64,000 nucleotides of DNA from Ryuthela nishihirai (Eukaryota > Arthropoda > Arachnida > Araneae > Heptathelidae). Numbering within the stretch: position 1 is the stretch's first letter; each line of letters opens with the position of its first letter. Below are positions 44,041 through 56,500 of the stretch, in pieces. A program made the translations under genes and the position numbers. The stretch spans positions 27,011,001 through 27,075,000 of the forward strand of contig JAWZYU010000007.1 of assembly GCA_038380435.1 (NCBI GenBank), read 5' to 3'. The notes under the pieces are model-generated. The model did no database searches, was not told the origin of the DNA, and saw nothing but the letters and a program-made list of their open reading frames with translations.

Positions 44041-44487
44041 AATTACATTCTCCTCATTGGTATTTTTATTACGAGGTAATATATCATCGGGGATATTATG
44101 TTTCCCAGGTCTATAAATAATATAGAAGTCATAGCCCTGAAGGGCTAAATTCTACTTTGCGAACCTGCTTGACGTGTCCTTTAGTTTCAAGAGGTATGAC
44201 AGTGGGGCGTGGTCACTGATGATTGTAAACTTCTTCCCATATAAATAAGTTTAAAATAATTTATGCCGAATTTAACTGCCAGAGCGTCCTTTTCAATGGT
44301 GGAATATCGGGTTTCTGCTGCCTTTAATTTCTGGCTAGCATAGGAAACTGCTTGTCTAACTCCGCTTTTTCATTCCTGCTCAATTACTGCAGCCCCAGCT
44401 TCTCCGCTGGCATCAATGGATAAAAAAAATCTTTTCGAAGTTGAGATAGATAAACACGGATTCCGTCATCAGTTTTAATTTCAGTTC
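44041..44487 (-). pseudogene. RNase H-like remnant
   Basis: Between RT and integrase, the translated minus strand contains pieces resembling the Gypsy RNase H region (SQLRKDFF, PDIPPLKRT-like) broken by several stops. Weak but in the right position. Confidence 0.5.
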
Positions 44488-45175
44488 TTAAAAAGTCCTC
44501 TCTGCGTCAGCGGTCCACACAAAGGATCTATCTTTCTTTATCAAGCTTATCAAAGGTAGGGCGATCTCAGCACACTTGTCAATAAACCTGCGGTAGTAGC
44601 CAGTCAAACCCAGGAAGGCTCTCACCTTCTTCACTGACTTCGGAATGGCGAAGTTTTTGATTGCATCAAGATTTCGCGCATTGGGTTTAACTCCCTGGGA
44701 GGTAATCAGGTGTCCCATATAGGATACAGATTCTCTTAAGAATTGACATTTTTGAGGCTTGAGCTTGAGCTTAAATTTTCGCAACGTACCAAAGACGGTC
44801 TGTAATTTAGACAAATGTTGCTCGAATGTTTTTGATGCCACGATGATATCGTCAAGGTATATCAAAATCTGATCACTTTTCAGTCCAAGAACATCGCATT
44901 GATAAGCGCTGAAAGCTGGTGGGTGCACATTTAAAGCCAAACGGAAGTCGTGTAAATTCATACAGACCATTTTACTGATGAATGCTGTTTTTTCCATATC
45001 CCTTGGATGTACAGGCACTTTATAATAGCCAGATGTCATGTCTAATGAGCTGAAATAGCTCGCATCTGCTATAAATCAATGCCCTCATTGATCAAAGGTA
45101 AGGGGTAGGAGTCTGGGATGATTTTGGCATTGTGGGCTCTATAATCAAACGCAAAATCAGTAGCTTCCATCACGT
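44488..45175 (-). pseudogene. Gypsy reverse transcriptase
   Basis: Minus-strand frame 45039-44488 carries SGYYKVPVHPRDMEKTAFIS, catalytic YLDDI (44844-44858), YMGHLITSQGV and FLGLTGYYRRFI. Fingers continue upstream in 45157-45250 (GIIRESVSPYAVPILLVKKRDGSY) after a frameshift, with stops near 45080-45150. The FGL..AP segment is garbled (44900-44960). Confidence 0.88.
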
Positions 45176-46030
45176 TTCTTTACTAGCAGGATAGGCACAG
45201 CATATGGCGAGACACTTTCACGAATTATGCCATTGTCGAGGAGTTCCTTTATTTGTTCATCCAATACTGAATGCATGGCATAGTGCACTCGATATGCAGA
45301 GCGTCTAACAGGTCTATCATCCTCTAAATGTATCTCATGATAGATAACGTCTGTGCTACTAAGCTCACTTATATCTCCAGCGAAAACATCTCTATTTCTC
45401 ATTAGAAGGGCTCCCAAGGGTTTGCGCATCTTGTGTGAGACATGTGTTAAATCAAAGTCATCAATGAACAGGGGCTCAGACTTAGTTTTCTCAATTGCAT
45501 TTACATATTTCACCTGCATCGCCTGCAGGGTTTCTGAAGTTGCCAGTTTCATACCCCTGTTTATCCACACTGGCTGCTGCGAGACATTCGCGACTCTAAT
45601 GTTTAGTAGTCCATTGTTATCCACAACATTTAAGGACCTTGCTAATCTTATTGTTTCGTTTTTTATTCCTTCCCATTGCTGTGCTAAGACTGTTTTGGAA
45701 GCGAGGTCTCCTTGAGTGCTCCTCACCAAAACAATTCTTTCAGTAGGAGGGGCTATCATTATCTTATTTACAGCTTTTTCCATCGTGGCCGAAATGGCTT
45801 CACTATTAATTCCGTGACTCATTTTCCAAATTATGACAGGGTAGATCTCCCTTGGGCTCAGGGGCATAGCGAAGGGGGCATGACTCGCTCTCTCTTTCTA
45901 ACATTTGATTCTTCAAATCCCACACAAAACCTTGAGCTCTCAACAAATCATAACCAAATATGGCTTCATATTTTCCACTAAATTCCTTGTCTACTGCTAT
46001 GAGAGAGTATACAAATTTTGCTCCTATCAC
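45157..46030 (-). pseudogene. Protease tail and protease-RT linker
   Basis: Minus frame 46030-45806 ends the protease with AIFGYDLLRAQGFVWDL, the I.G.D.L strand of retropepsins. The next frame, 45867-45157, holds the linker and the start of RT, including the SAYRVHYAMHSVLDEQIKELL segment. The linker shows what is deleted in the 18.4-kb copy. The two frames overlap, so one frameshift separates them. Confidence 0.75.
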
Positions 46031-48380
46031 TTAGATTGCCAGTTCAAACTTGTCCAAGATGGGTAGATTTACTCCATTGATCCCTTTCAATCCGACATTA
46101 ACTGATACCATCGCAATTTTGCGCTTATTTTCTTAACCTTTTGAAAGCCATTCCGTAATTTGCCGGCCGTCATGCAAAACGCCGGTCCGGCCGATTGCCG
46201 CCTCAACTCTCTCCTGCTTGTTTCCTTGCCCCCGATCATAGGCAGCCGCTAATTGAACCAACCGCAACGCCACTCCTTGTGTCCGACCTTCAGGCAGAAA
46301 TCTTCCCGTCTCCCCTTCCCATCCTTTTCGATATACAGAGAAGAGCAGTGTCACCTCTAGTCTTCAAAACTGCTCTGATGTGTTCAATAGTTTTCTGTTT
46401 TAAAACCTTTGCTATGGTAGATCTCAGTGCTTATTTCAAAATTATTTTCATATTTAAATTATTATTTGACGAAATCAAATAAGTGATTATCGCTTTGTTA
46501 TGACTTTTAAAACGAAAAACAGGTTTATTAGAAGTTCAGATTCATAATTTATTTTTAGTCATTCTCATATGTCAGATTCTGAAACTATGCTAGATAAATC
46601 TCAAACATATATCCAAAGACCTTAGTGGCTGAAATAGAAGGCAAATATTTTCCCTGCAATTCTGTAAAGATTCACACATATCAGAATAAAATGCTCTGAT
46701 GTATCGTTAAACGATATCTAAATTCGCAGACTCATCTGCTAGTTTGAAAACACAAATGTAATCTTACTCTCCTTAAAACCTACCTTACAATAACATGATA
46801 TGGGTGTCTGTTTTCTTTTTTCGTTACTAGAAGATTGTCTATAAAATAAAAATATTTTTAACTCTCAAAAGTTTTGCTACGTTGAGGAGATTAAAATTAT
46901 TGTTCTTACTCTAATAACGAAAAAAAAAAATCATAGAAATCTTAAAAAAACACTAAGTTAATAAGTATACTTAGGATGTATAAAAAAAGCTTAATAGAGC
47001 AACTGAAAAATTACTCTGATTCAGGTGGGAGCAAACTACAGTAATGTGTTCGATATATGGCCATATCTTCACCCTTTGAGAATGAGTATGTGTAATGGAT
47101 GCAAAAAAATTATTAAACTTATTTATATTTCATTGCATTTTTTACGAAATTTTTAAAGACTTGTAAAATAAGAGAAAAATTTTATGCTGCATTAGAAAAC
47201 CAGCTTCCTGCTCCCTCTTTACGTTTGTCTGACTCGATTGTATTTCCTGCTCCTTCCCCCTTTTCTAGATCAGAGCCCGTATGAGCATATTTCACACATT
47301 TTTCAAAAAATTTTAAAGACCTCTAAAGCGGAGGGGAAAATGTTATACTTCAATGCATAGCCAGTCTCTTGTCTTCCCCCCCTTTTTTTTTTACCTTTTT
47401 CGGCTCCGTTGAGTCACTTGCACTCGCTCCCCCCCATTTTTTTCCATCCTTATATTTTTTCAGATCCTGGCTTGAATGATACTGATATGATATCTCGTGA
47501 TTTATATGTGTACACTGCAAAATTAAATTAAGAAAACTATAAAACAAAGGTGTTTCTATTTCATTAAAAAAAATGATTTCCTAATTTTTTTTTCCAAAAT
47601 ATGTTTTTAAGGAGGGGGAAGGGGCTCAAAAAATAAGTATCGCGAGAAGGCCCAGTCACCTTGCTACGTCACTGTTAGGAACGCTGTCACTGAGTTAAGA
47701 CACCATTATAACGGAATACGAAATACTATCAAGGATTTAGAAACCATTGCGCGGAATATGCATTAAAAAGATTTTAAGTCAGGATGTATCATTTGCTTAG
47801 TCAAAAACCTTTCACGGATATTTAGTTCATGGTGTAGTCTTTCATCTCGAATAATTGTATTTAATTTTAACAATAAACAACGTAGGTAAAGCAAAATAAC
47901 ACGGAATTAGGTAACCTTGCCTCCAATTCCTTTACACTGCCAAGCATTGTTTTAGTTGTGATTGATGCAGTGGTCAAACAAACTCTAAAGTTTGATGAGC
48001 ATAGTCAGTATGCTTTGTATACACTTGAAAGTATGCTTTGTATATTTTGAACAGTATATAGTTAATGATAGGGCATGTCCTTGTACTGGAAGTCCTAGAA
48101 AATCTAGGAGTAGGATTCTTTGTCCGAAGTGTTGCGAATTATTAGAAAACCAAAGTCGGCAATCCAATGAAGCTTTTTGCAAAATTTAATTACCAGAATT
48201 AACGTCCAAGAGCAAAAAGGAAGTTCTATAATACGTTGTTTTTAATAACGCTCTAGACAGCCATTGCAAACTACCGTTCAAATGGAATTAGCGAAAAATA
48301 AAGCAAGATTAGAAATAGTTCGCCTTACGTAATAACGTGGAAAGATGATACTATGTGGCACACAAAAACCATAATATTGA
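46031..48380. other. Non-coding spacer
   Basis: A minus frame at 46133-46354 (73 codons; Arg/Gly-rich) may be a scrap of the same Gypsy element but has no motif. The rest is AT-rich and without recognised features. Confidence 0.5.
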
Positions 48381-48442
48381 CCAGTGGTTCTCAACCTTGT
48401 ATGCTTCACTTACCCCCTGTAAATGTGTATATAACTGGCGTA

Positions 48443-48655
48443 CAGTCGGTCAAAAAAGTATCCGAACACTGTGGTTGATTACAGAATTCAGAAAAAATAT
48501 CTGGCAACGATTTTTTTAGAAATTATTGATCTGGCAACCTTCGTGTCACGTGATACGAAGGTTGCCAGATCACTAATTTCTAAAAAGTCGTTGCCAGATA
48601 TTTTTTCTGAATTCTGTAATCAACCACAATGTTCGGATACTTTTTTGACCGACTG
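48443..48655. mobile_element. Tc1/mariner-type MITE
   Basis: 213 bp, almost a perfect palindrome. Termini CAGTCGGTCAAAAAAGTATC / GATACTTTTTTGACCGACTG are flanked by TA (48441-48442, 48656-48657). No coding capacity. Confidence 0.92.
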
Positions 48656-48723
48656 TACCTCTTGCATAGAAAGATAAAACTATAGTTATAGTATAACAAT
48701 GGGAATAACGTAAAACATATATA

Positions 48724-49165
48724 CAGGGTGTCCCTGAATTCATGGCCCAAACGAGAGGGGATGGTAGTACACACCGAACTCACCAATATTTGTCATGGAA
48801 TATGCGGCCGCAAATGCAGCCCAGTGCTGGTAGTGGGCGCAGACAAGGCGGCATGGCTTAAAAGCGCTGGATCGGCCAAACCCCAGCATTCTCAGCCGCC
48901 GATGTGCGCGGCAAGCCCGGTGTTTACAAGCAGGTACGCCGATCACTACTCCGCCATTGTGCCGCCTGTATCAACGTTGGTGGGCGGACATTTGAGCATT
49001 TGTTGTAATGATCTCCAATAAATGTCACACTGGAAACCTCTGTGTCTGTCCTTCATTTCTGACTCCTCACTGCGTTTGCGGCCGCATATTCTATGGCGAA
49101 TATTGGTGGGTTCGGTGTGTACTACCATCCCTTCACATTTGGGCCATGAATTCAGGGACACCCTG
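48724..49165. mobile_element. Mariner-like non-autonomous element
   Basis: 442 bp. Inverted termini CAGGGTGTCCCTGAATTCAT / ATGAATTCAGGGACACCCTG continue with few mismatches for about 95 bp, including GCGGCCGC. TA duplications lie at 48722-48723 and 49166-49167. The interior (about 48830-49060) is not palindromic and GC-richer, and shows no transposase motif. Confidence 0.9.
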
Positions 49166-49259
49166 TATATATAACATATATCTAGCAACTTTTGAGCTCT
49201 CACGGCGTACCCCAAAAAATTTTACCGCGTACCCCACATTGAGAACCCCTACTTTAACC

Positions 49260-50780
49260 CTTTAACTACCACAGGCCTTGGAAAACGAAGTACCTCAGAA
49301 TACCAAACCGGCCAAGTTTTGAAATGGACTCTTCCTAGTTTGTCTTTCCCCGTTCCTTCACCCGAAGGGAGAACGGAGTTAAGCGCAGCAGAGCTCCCCT
49401 CCACTCCGTAAATTGCCTCTCATTAGGCTGAGCATCCCTTCACCTCGAAACCCATATGGTCATGAGCTACATACACCCATTGAACACGAGATATCAGACT
49501 CCTGTGACTTTTGCTCTTAACTCCTTTCCAAAAACAGTTTTTAAAACGCATGCATGTTTGTCGATTTTTGAAAAGTTTTTTCATTATTATTTTTTAATAA
49601 TAACTTTTAAAAGCTTTTTAAATTTGATTTTCTACTTAAAAACTGGCATAAGATTGTAATTATTTGGATTACATCTTTTTACATAAAATAGATGTCATAA
49701 TTAGATATTTTTCAAAGAAAAATGTTTCCATTTTTTGGATTCTGATGTCAGTTTTCTAACACCCAGCAAAGAGAAAGCTGTTATTAATAGTCGAATGTAT
49801 GATGAAAAAAATTATAAGAAAGATTATTAAAATAGAAGACCAAAAATAGAAAGCAGTAAGAGTGCTGAATTGATTTTTAAAGAATAGATTTTAATACAAT
49901 TGTAGAGAGTACTCTAACATAAGAATCAAAAATGATTTTGTGAGAAAGGTTTGCATCTGAGATAAAAGTAAACGAAGTGGATATTGCAAAAGATATCCGA
50001 GGAAGCAAAGACTAGATAAAATGAGAAATAAAGAAACTAAAGTAATCAGAGATTACATAAAAATATTGGAGGTGTAAAATATATTATCAAAATGAGAAAG
50101 ACTTATGAATATGATAGATAAAGGAAGATGGCTCAATTTAATATGGAAATGAGAACCCGCTGGAAGAAGACGGTGAAAGAGATGGAAAAATGGTATGAAA
50201 AAAAGAATGCTGAAAAGAGGACTTCAAGACCAAGATGGCAAAGATAAAAATAAGTGGATAGAGAGAGATGACTGGGACCACACAGCTTAAACTTGGGAGG
50301 GTGAAAAGAATAAAATTTTGTATCATTATAAGTTTTATAGGATACATTATTAAGTAATTGAGTAAGTGATTCAATTCAGCAAATGATTAAATCAAAAGTA
50401 GTCTGTTTTATTTTACATTTCAGATCATCAGTAATGTGCCTAAAAAAGTCTTATGGGTGGAGGGTTACATACTAGAGTCCAAGGACAAGATCTAGGGAGG
50501 GGGGCATCTCCTATTCCTTTTCAGAATCCTAGTAAGGGTAATAGAAATAAATATTACTAAACTTATTTTGTTTCATGGATTTTTCAAAAAAAATTAAAAA
50601 AATTTATAAAACGAAGGGAAAATGATACATTGTATTGGAAATACAGCCTCTTGCCCCCCCCCCCCCACCTTTCCATTTTTTCTGCTCGATTGTGTTTCTT
50701 GTCTCCCTCTCTTCTCGATTTTTTTTCAGATCCGGGCCTACTCGTGTCTATTAGGGTGAGGGGATGGAATGATGCTTGAG
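49260..50780. other. Non-coding spacer
   Basis: AT-rich, with a C run near 50656-50667. No supported gene. Confidence 0.5.
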
Positions 50781-51000
50781 TTAATATATTCCGTCTGAGC
50801 GGCTCTGTTTTTTGCACAATGGGCTAAATGTCCTGGTTACAGCAAAGACCCACTGTACAGCTGTTAGGAGAAAGATGGAAGCCTGCCTCAATCTTACTGT
50901 TTTAATGGCACAGGCTATAGTTATCCTGCACACAAGGTTAAAATTTTACTTCCCATTTAACTGACGTCGGCCTTCCCAATCCCCTCAGTGTCATCTTTTC
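50780..51000 (-). mobile_element. SINE remnant
   Basis: TTTTTGCACAATGGGCTAAATG, GACCCACTGTACAGCTGTTAGG and GATGGAAGCCTGCCTCAATC follow the minus-strand SINE body; old and truncated. It abuts a 5S-type SINE tail. Confidence 0.7.
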
Positions 51001-51200
51001 TCCCCGAGGATTATTATCTATATACCCTCGTCAAACAGCTGCTTGTCACAGAAGTCTGACAGGAATCTTTCAGTTTAATACGCCATAGTAGAAGGGATTT
51101 GTGAGGATGACTGGTCCTCAGCAGAAGAATAACACAAACATCCATGCCTTATCCGTGGCTCTAAACCTAGGTCCCTTTGATCAGTAGACAAACATGCTAA
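51001..51200 (-). mobile_element. 5S-type SINE body and tail
   Basis: On the minus strand: CTGCTGAGGACCAGTCATCC…TACTATGGCGTATTAAACTG…CTGTCAGACTTCTGTGACAAGCAGCTG…GAGGGTATA. This gives the unbroken sequence across the site that giant palindrome 2 interrupts in its SINE (GGCGTA then TTAAACTG). Confidence 0.75.
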
Positions 51201-52080
51201 TAAATAATAATAAATTTTTTTAGTTTTTTTTAATCTACTTTTAGTGTTCCAAATGTAACTCTATCTATTTTTAGTTCCAAATACAAATGTTTTGGATTTC
51301 AAAGCAGGTAGAGAAGTCTGAGATATGAATAACAAGACCAAGATTGCAAAGATAAATATAAGTGGAGAGAGAGAGTTGATCTGGACCACACAACCTGAAC
51401 TTGGGAGGGTGAAAAGAATGGAATTGTGTATCATTATTTATGAATTACATTGGAAAGTAATTCAGTAAGTGATTCAATTAAGCAAGTGACTAAAGCAGAG
51501 AGGAGGGAAAAGGACAAGAGCATGGCCCATGCCTAAAGCCAGTAACCATGGCAGAGTGTGTGTGTGTGGGGGGGGGGGGAAGAGTCAGCGTGTACCAACC
51601 TAAGACCAGGGATCACGGAAAACAGAATGGGTGGATAACAATAGAAATTTGTGCGCACAAAACAATACAATATTCCGGGCCCCCTGGGTACGTCCCTGTC
51701 TCTCTCGTTACACATGAAGCGAGTCAAAAGTTGTTGATATCTCCATCTTCTAACCACATCATTATTTGCTTAGTCTTCAGCTTCTAGAACCGACACTTCA
51801 GCTTCTAGAATAGTAGTCAACAGGAGATTTTCTCGTTGTCGCATTACAGCGCGACAACAAATGAGCTGCAGCAGCATTAAGAGGAAAACGAATAAGCTTT
51901 TAAGATAAAATCAAATAGAAAAAGAAATTCAGATAACAAAAGCTTCTATTTTTTCTTTTGATCCATAATTCAATCCCCTCATCAAATAGGTACGTACTGT
52001 GTCGGCCAATACACTTAATAATACGGCGTTGGTTGAAGTAAATGTTTTAATAATTAAATAACAAATGCTATAAATTTGAA
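51201..52080. other. Non-coding spacer
   Basis: AT-rich with a (TG)n-G run near 51555-51580. No supported gene. Confidence 0.5.
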
Positions 52081-52083
52081 TCC

Positions 52084-52226
52084 GAAAACACCGTCCGGCC
52101 ACCGAAGTTAGGCAGCTTTGGGCGCGTTTGGTACCTGGGAGGGTGACCACTTGGGAACACTGCGTGCAGTAGGGAAAAAATCTGCTGAGGGCCCGCCATC
52201 CTCACAGATCCCTCTATTATGGCGTA
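52084..52226 (+). mobile_element. 5S rRNA-derived SINE, interrupted by giant palindrome 2
   Basis: 52084-52174 follows metazoan 5S rRNA from about nucleotide 25 to the end: CCACCGAAGTTAGGCA (A-box region), TTTGGTACCTGGGAGGGTGACC (C-box region), TTGGGAAC and GCGTGCAGTAGG. It lacks the 5S start, so it is not a 5S gene. After a short A run comes the SINE tail (CTGCTGAGGGCC…CTATTATGGCGTA), cut at 52226/52227. Confidence 0.8.
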
Positions 52227-52499
52227 AGTAGTTTCATCACAACCGACCGTACCCCCACTAGTGCTTTCCCCCCCTATGTCTCAATCGTCCGCGTTGCCTT
52301 CTTGACTTGGACCCCCTATGTCGCAATCGACCGGTAATTGACCTGTGCGGGGCCACGTTGCCTTCTGAACTTTGACCCCTATGTTGCAATCAACAGGAAA
52401 TTGACCCTGGCGTAGCAACTGTCGTGGTATTAATAATTCATAATTAATAATTCATAATTAATAATTCATAATTAAAAATTCCTCCCCCTTTTAACCCCT

Positions 52500-53540
52500 T
52501 GTGCTATCTAGTTTTTAACTCTAATTTTAAGTCCTCCTTCTCGAATAGTCTCGATTTTTCTTTATTTCAGACTCACCTTTTATTTTAAAACCTCGATTTT
52601 GCAAACCCCCTGATTGAGCTATATTTTAAGCTCCCCTTCTCGAATAGTGTCGATTTTTCTTTATTTCAGACTCGCCTTTTATTTTAAAACCTCGATTTTG
52701 CAAACCCCCTGGTTGAGCTATATTTTAAGCTCCCCTTCTCGAATAGTCTCGATTTTGCTTTATTTCAGACTCACCTTTCATTTTAAGCCCTCTTCATAGA
52801 CCCCACCCCCCTGGTTGACCTATATTTTAAGCTCCCCTTCTCGAATAGTCTCGATTTTTCTTTATTTCAGACCCCCCAATGGTTGACTTATATTTTAAAC
52901 CCTCGACTTGCAAACTCCCTGGTTGACCTATATTTTAAGCCCTACCTATATTTTAAGCTCCCCTTCTCGAATAGTGTCGATTTTTCTTTATTTCAGACTC
53001 GCCTTTTATTTTAAAACCTCGATTTTGCAAACCCCCTGGTTGAGCTATATTTTAAGCTCCCCTTCTCGAATAGTCTCGATTTTGCTTTATTTCAGACTCA
53101 CCTTTCATTTTAAGCCCTCTTCATAGACCCCACCCCCCTGGTTGACCTATATTTTAAGTCCTACCTATATTTTAACTCCCCCCTTCTCGAATAGTCTCGA
53201 TTTTTCTTTATTTCAGATTACCTTTTATTTTAAAACATCGATTTTGCAAACCCCCTCGTCGACCTATATTTTAAACCCTACCTATATTTTAAACCCCTCT
53301 CCTTCCCTCGGAACGGCTGATGCAAGCCTCAGAATAATTGCATAAAAAAGGATGATACAAGTCTCGATTGTAAAAACACCTCCAAAAAGACCCAACATGG
53401 TTGACCTATATTTTAAACCCTACCTATATTTTAAGCCCTGGATTTTGCATACCTCCTGGTTGACATATATTTTAAACCCTGGATTTTGCAGACCCTCCTG
53501 GTTGACCTATATTTTAAGCCCTACCTATATTTTAAGCCCC
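52500..53540. repeat. Expanded CCTATATTTTAAGCCC module array
   Basis: Same modules as 22290-22640 but about 1 kb long, including a nearly exact repeat of ~370 bp (52640-52800 vs 52970-53130 and surroundings). The repeated peptides are translations of the array and not genes. Confidence 0.9.
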
Positions 53541-56500
53541 CTCCTTCCCTCGGATTACAAGTCTCAGAATAATTCCGCAGTAAAGGATGACACAAGTCTC
53601 AATTGTGAAAATCAACTCTCAAAGTTGTATTCTTATTAATTAAAACCCTTTCTATTAAAAGTTACCTCTATTAAAAATCTTTCGGTGTTCATTTTACCAG
53701 GACTGCTAAACGATTCCCTTTTATTAAAACTACTTCGGTATTTATTTTTTCCAACCCCGTTAATCGATCCCCTAGTAAATAAAAACCCTCACTCACCTTT
53801 ATTAAAATCATCCAGCGCTCGTAATAAATCAGTTTAATCGGGGAAAAAAAAAATCATTCCATCGCTAGCGTACTCCACGCTAATTTCGGGAAAAAGCCTC
53901 ATCGGATCCAAGGTCCACGTATTTTACTAGAAGAATGACACAGTAACTGTTTCACAGAAAAATTAATAAAATTTGGTTTAAATTATTCGTAGGACTTGTA
54001 TATAAGATCTACCTTGCAATAGACGTTCAACAGGCTAAAAGTTTTCCAAGTCCGTTATCGGTGTATCGGAAATCGTACGTTTCCTGTAGACATCCTTCAG
54101 ATCGTTTATTAGGGGGTAGCAACAGCACTTTCGCCACATCACACGATATGGTGCAATCCTTTATCAGCTGGAAGATCAAAAGGTCAAATGTCCAGCGCTT
54201 CACTGTGTCTGCATTTGACACTGATAAGGTTTAAAAATAGATGTTTCCTAGAATCCACATTGCCTTCTCAGATTGGACTTTGACCCCTATGTCGCAACCG
54301 ACCATATTTTAAGTCCTCTTCATAGAACCCCTGGTTGACTTATATTTTAAGTCCCCTTCTCGAATTTTCTTGTTTTTCCCCTGTTTAACCCATATTTTAA
54401 GCCCTCCCCTCTTCATAGATCCACCTATATTTTAAGCCCTCCCCTCTTTAAACCAAATCAGTTTTTGCGCATTTAATCGGTGTCATCCAACGTCCGTACT
54501 ATTTTTAGTACGTCTCCTGTATTTAAAAAAAAATATTGGCTTTCGTCGCCGTATTTGAACGCGCTACCTCAGTGCCGATAGCTGAAGCGTCATCGCCAGG
54601 GCGCGGAATTTTGCGGAGATAAATCTCAACTCTGGCCCTGCTATCCGCTCGACAATATTTGCTACTGGTAAAACGATTTCCTTCATTAAAAATAAAAACT
54701 AATTAAATAATGGGGTATCACTGGGAAAATACTGGGAAGAACCCAAACTGATTTCGTGCTAAAACATCTCCAGATTTCAGCTTACTTGAAAAACTATTGT
54801 TAGAAATGAGCCAGTGACTTGAATCACTCAACTTTCATAAGAATACACAATTATGGTACAGTGTCGGGAAGAAATATGTTTCAACGAAATTCAATTGCAT
54901 GTATTACGATCAGAAAAATAATTTAGTGGACAAAGTTTAAAATAGTTATTAAATGGTACCTTACAGTGCAAGTGCGCTTCAGGCGAAAAGCCTCCCCTTC
55001 GAACACTGCACCCCGTTTTTCCGAAGTAACTGTGTCACAAGTCTTCCTACATCATCCCTAAACAGAGAATCGGATTCAATGTGCAAGAAGATCAAGACCT
55101 CATTTGAAGGAGCACATAGTGGATACTGTACTCCATAGTGAAATGAACATTGGCCTCTTGCGGGACCTAGTTATATCTCCAAGAGAATTATTAATGAAAA
55201 CGTGCTATTGTTAATGTATGTAATTCCGACAAAAAATGTTTTGTCTGTTTTAGCCACTTGGTATCCTGCAATAGGAAACACTGAACACCTTAACAACTAT
55301 ATACATTTAGAAGAAAACACATCAGGTCTAATTTCCCCTTTAACAATCTGGATACGAGAAAGAGATGTTCCCACTCTACATCACACCATTCAGATTTAAA
55401 GCGCACGCAAATCTCCTACTGTTGTCAGACGATGAAATGCAGCATTATTGTTCCATTAAGAATTTGTTTCTATGAAATTCAAAGGGAGAATGCTGTTTTC
55501 CATATTATAAGGAATGCAATTAATACATTCCTTGCAGATGGATGTCCTTTAGGTTATGAAATAATCTTATTAGAACGCTTAAAATTGAGATGACACACAT
55601 TAGCTCCTCCGAGAAGCGCTAGGGGGTAGAAGAATATACCCGTGTAATGAAAATATTCTTTCGACATAAAAAAAACCTACGCCAATATCGCGTACACTGA
55701 CGTGCTCCTCTTAGCTGATGTGTTTGGTGGCAGATACTGACCCCTGCTATGTTTACGCAGCTCCTGCCTTCATACCTGAAGATGACAAATACTAGAGTTG
55801 ATAACCTACAATGTACCTTTTTGGAAGGCATACGAGGAGGAATTTCGGTGATATGCAGACAACGAGCATTTAGAATGAAAAACTGATTGCAAGTTTGCTT
55901 TACTGTCATACAAACCTGAAAAGAGATGAAATGGGTAGTACTTTACCCATGATACACCCTGTGACTAGGTTGTTAAATCAAATTACATGCATAAACGAAA
56001 ATTAGAAAAACAACGAAATGGTTGGTAAATTCAATGAGAATCACTAAAATGTAAAGAGTGTTGGAATATCTGTAAATGCACACACATTTCAGTGGATAGG
56101 TGAATATTTTCACAATTCTTTGGAAGTGGAAGGCACAATAACTGTAAAACATACTGTGACGAGAGAGAAAGTATAAAAATGTAGTGGAATGGTTGTAAAA
56201 AATCGCTTCAAAACAGAAAATTACAACGCAAATACTGAAAGATAGAAAAAAAAAAAAACGACTATTCGACGGTTATTCCAAGCTGCTATCTCACGCTCTT
56301 TTCAGATTTCCTGGTTCTATAGTTCCCTGGTACGTAGCGCATAAGTGTTGGTGTAGTTGGCTATTTTTCGTTGCGAACGCAAGTTGTTTTCACTATTAGT
56401 TATTTTTCCTGCATGAGAATACACATTTCTATACTACATTGCGTACACACGGATGGACGAATATCACAAAATACTTTGCATATAGAAAACATCAGCAAAG

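Larger units (their letters stand above)
43000..46030 (-). mobile_element. Decayed Gypsy-type pol (minus strand)
   Basis: On the minus strand the order is protease tail, RT, RNase H remnant, integrase. Several stops and frameshifts interrupt it, and no LTRs were found in the window flanks, so it is an old fragment. Motifs are given in the sub-entries. Confidence 0.88.
48382..49248. mobile_element. hAT-like remnant hosting two nested elements
   Basis: Starts CAGTGGTTCTCAACCTTG and ends CATTGAGAACCCCTACT, imperfect inverted hAT/Charlie-type termini. Both ends carry ACCCC-type subterminal repeats (TTACCCCCTG; GTACCCC). No good 8-bp duplication is visible. Its interior is occupied by the elements at 48443-48655 and 48724-49165. 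Confidence 0.6.

Noticed and set aside
48728..49265. Overlapping open frames on both strands
   Set aside because: They fall in the inverted ends and interior of a mariner-like non-autonomous element.
52084..52174. A 5S rRNA gene
   Set aside because: Lacks the first ~25 nucleotides and continues into a SINE tail.
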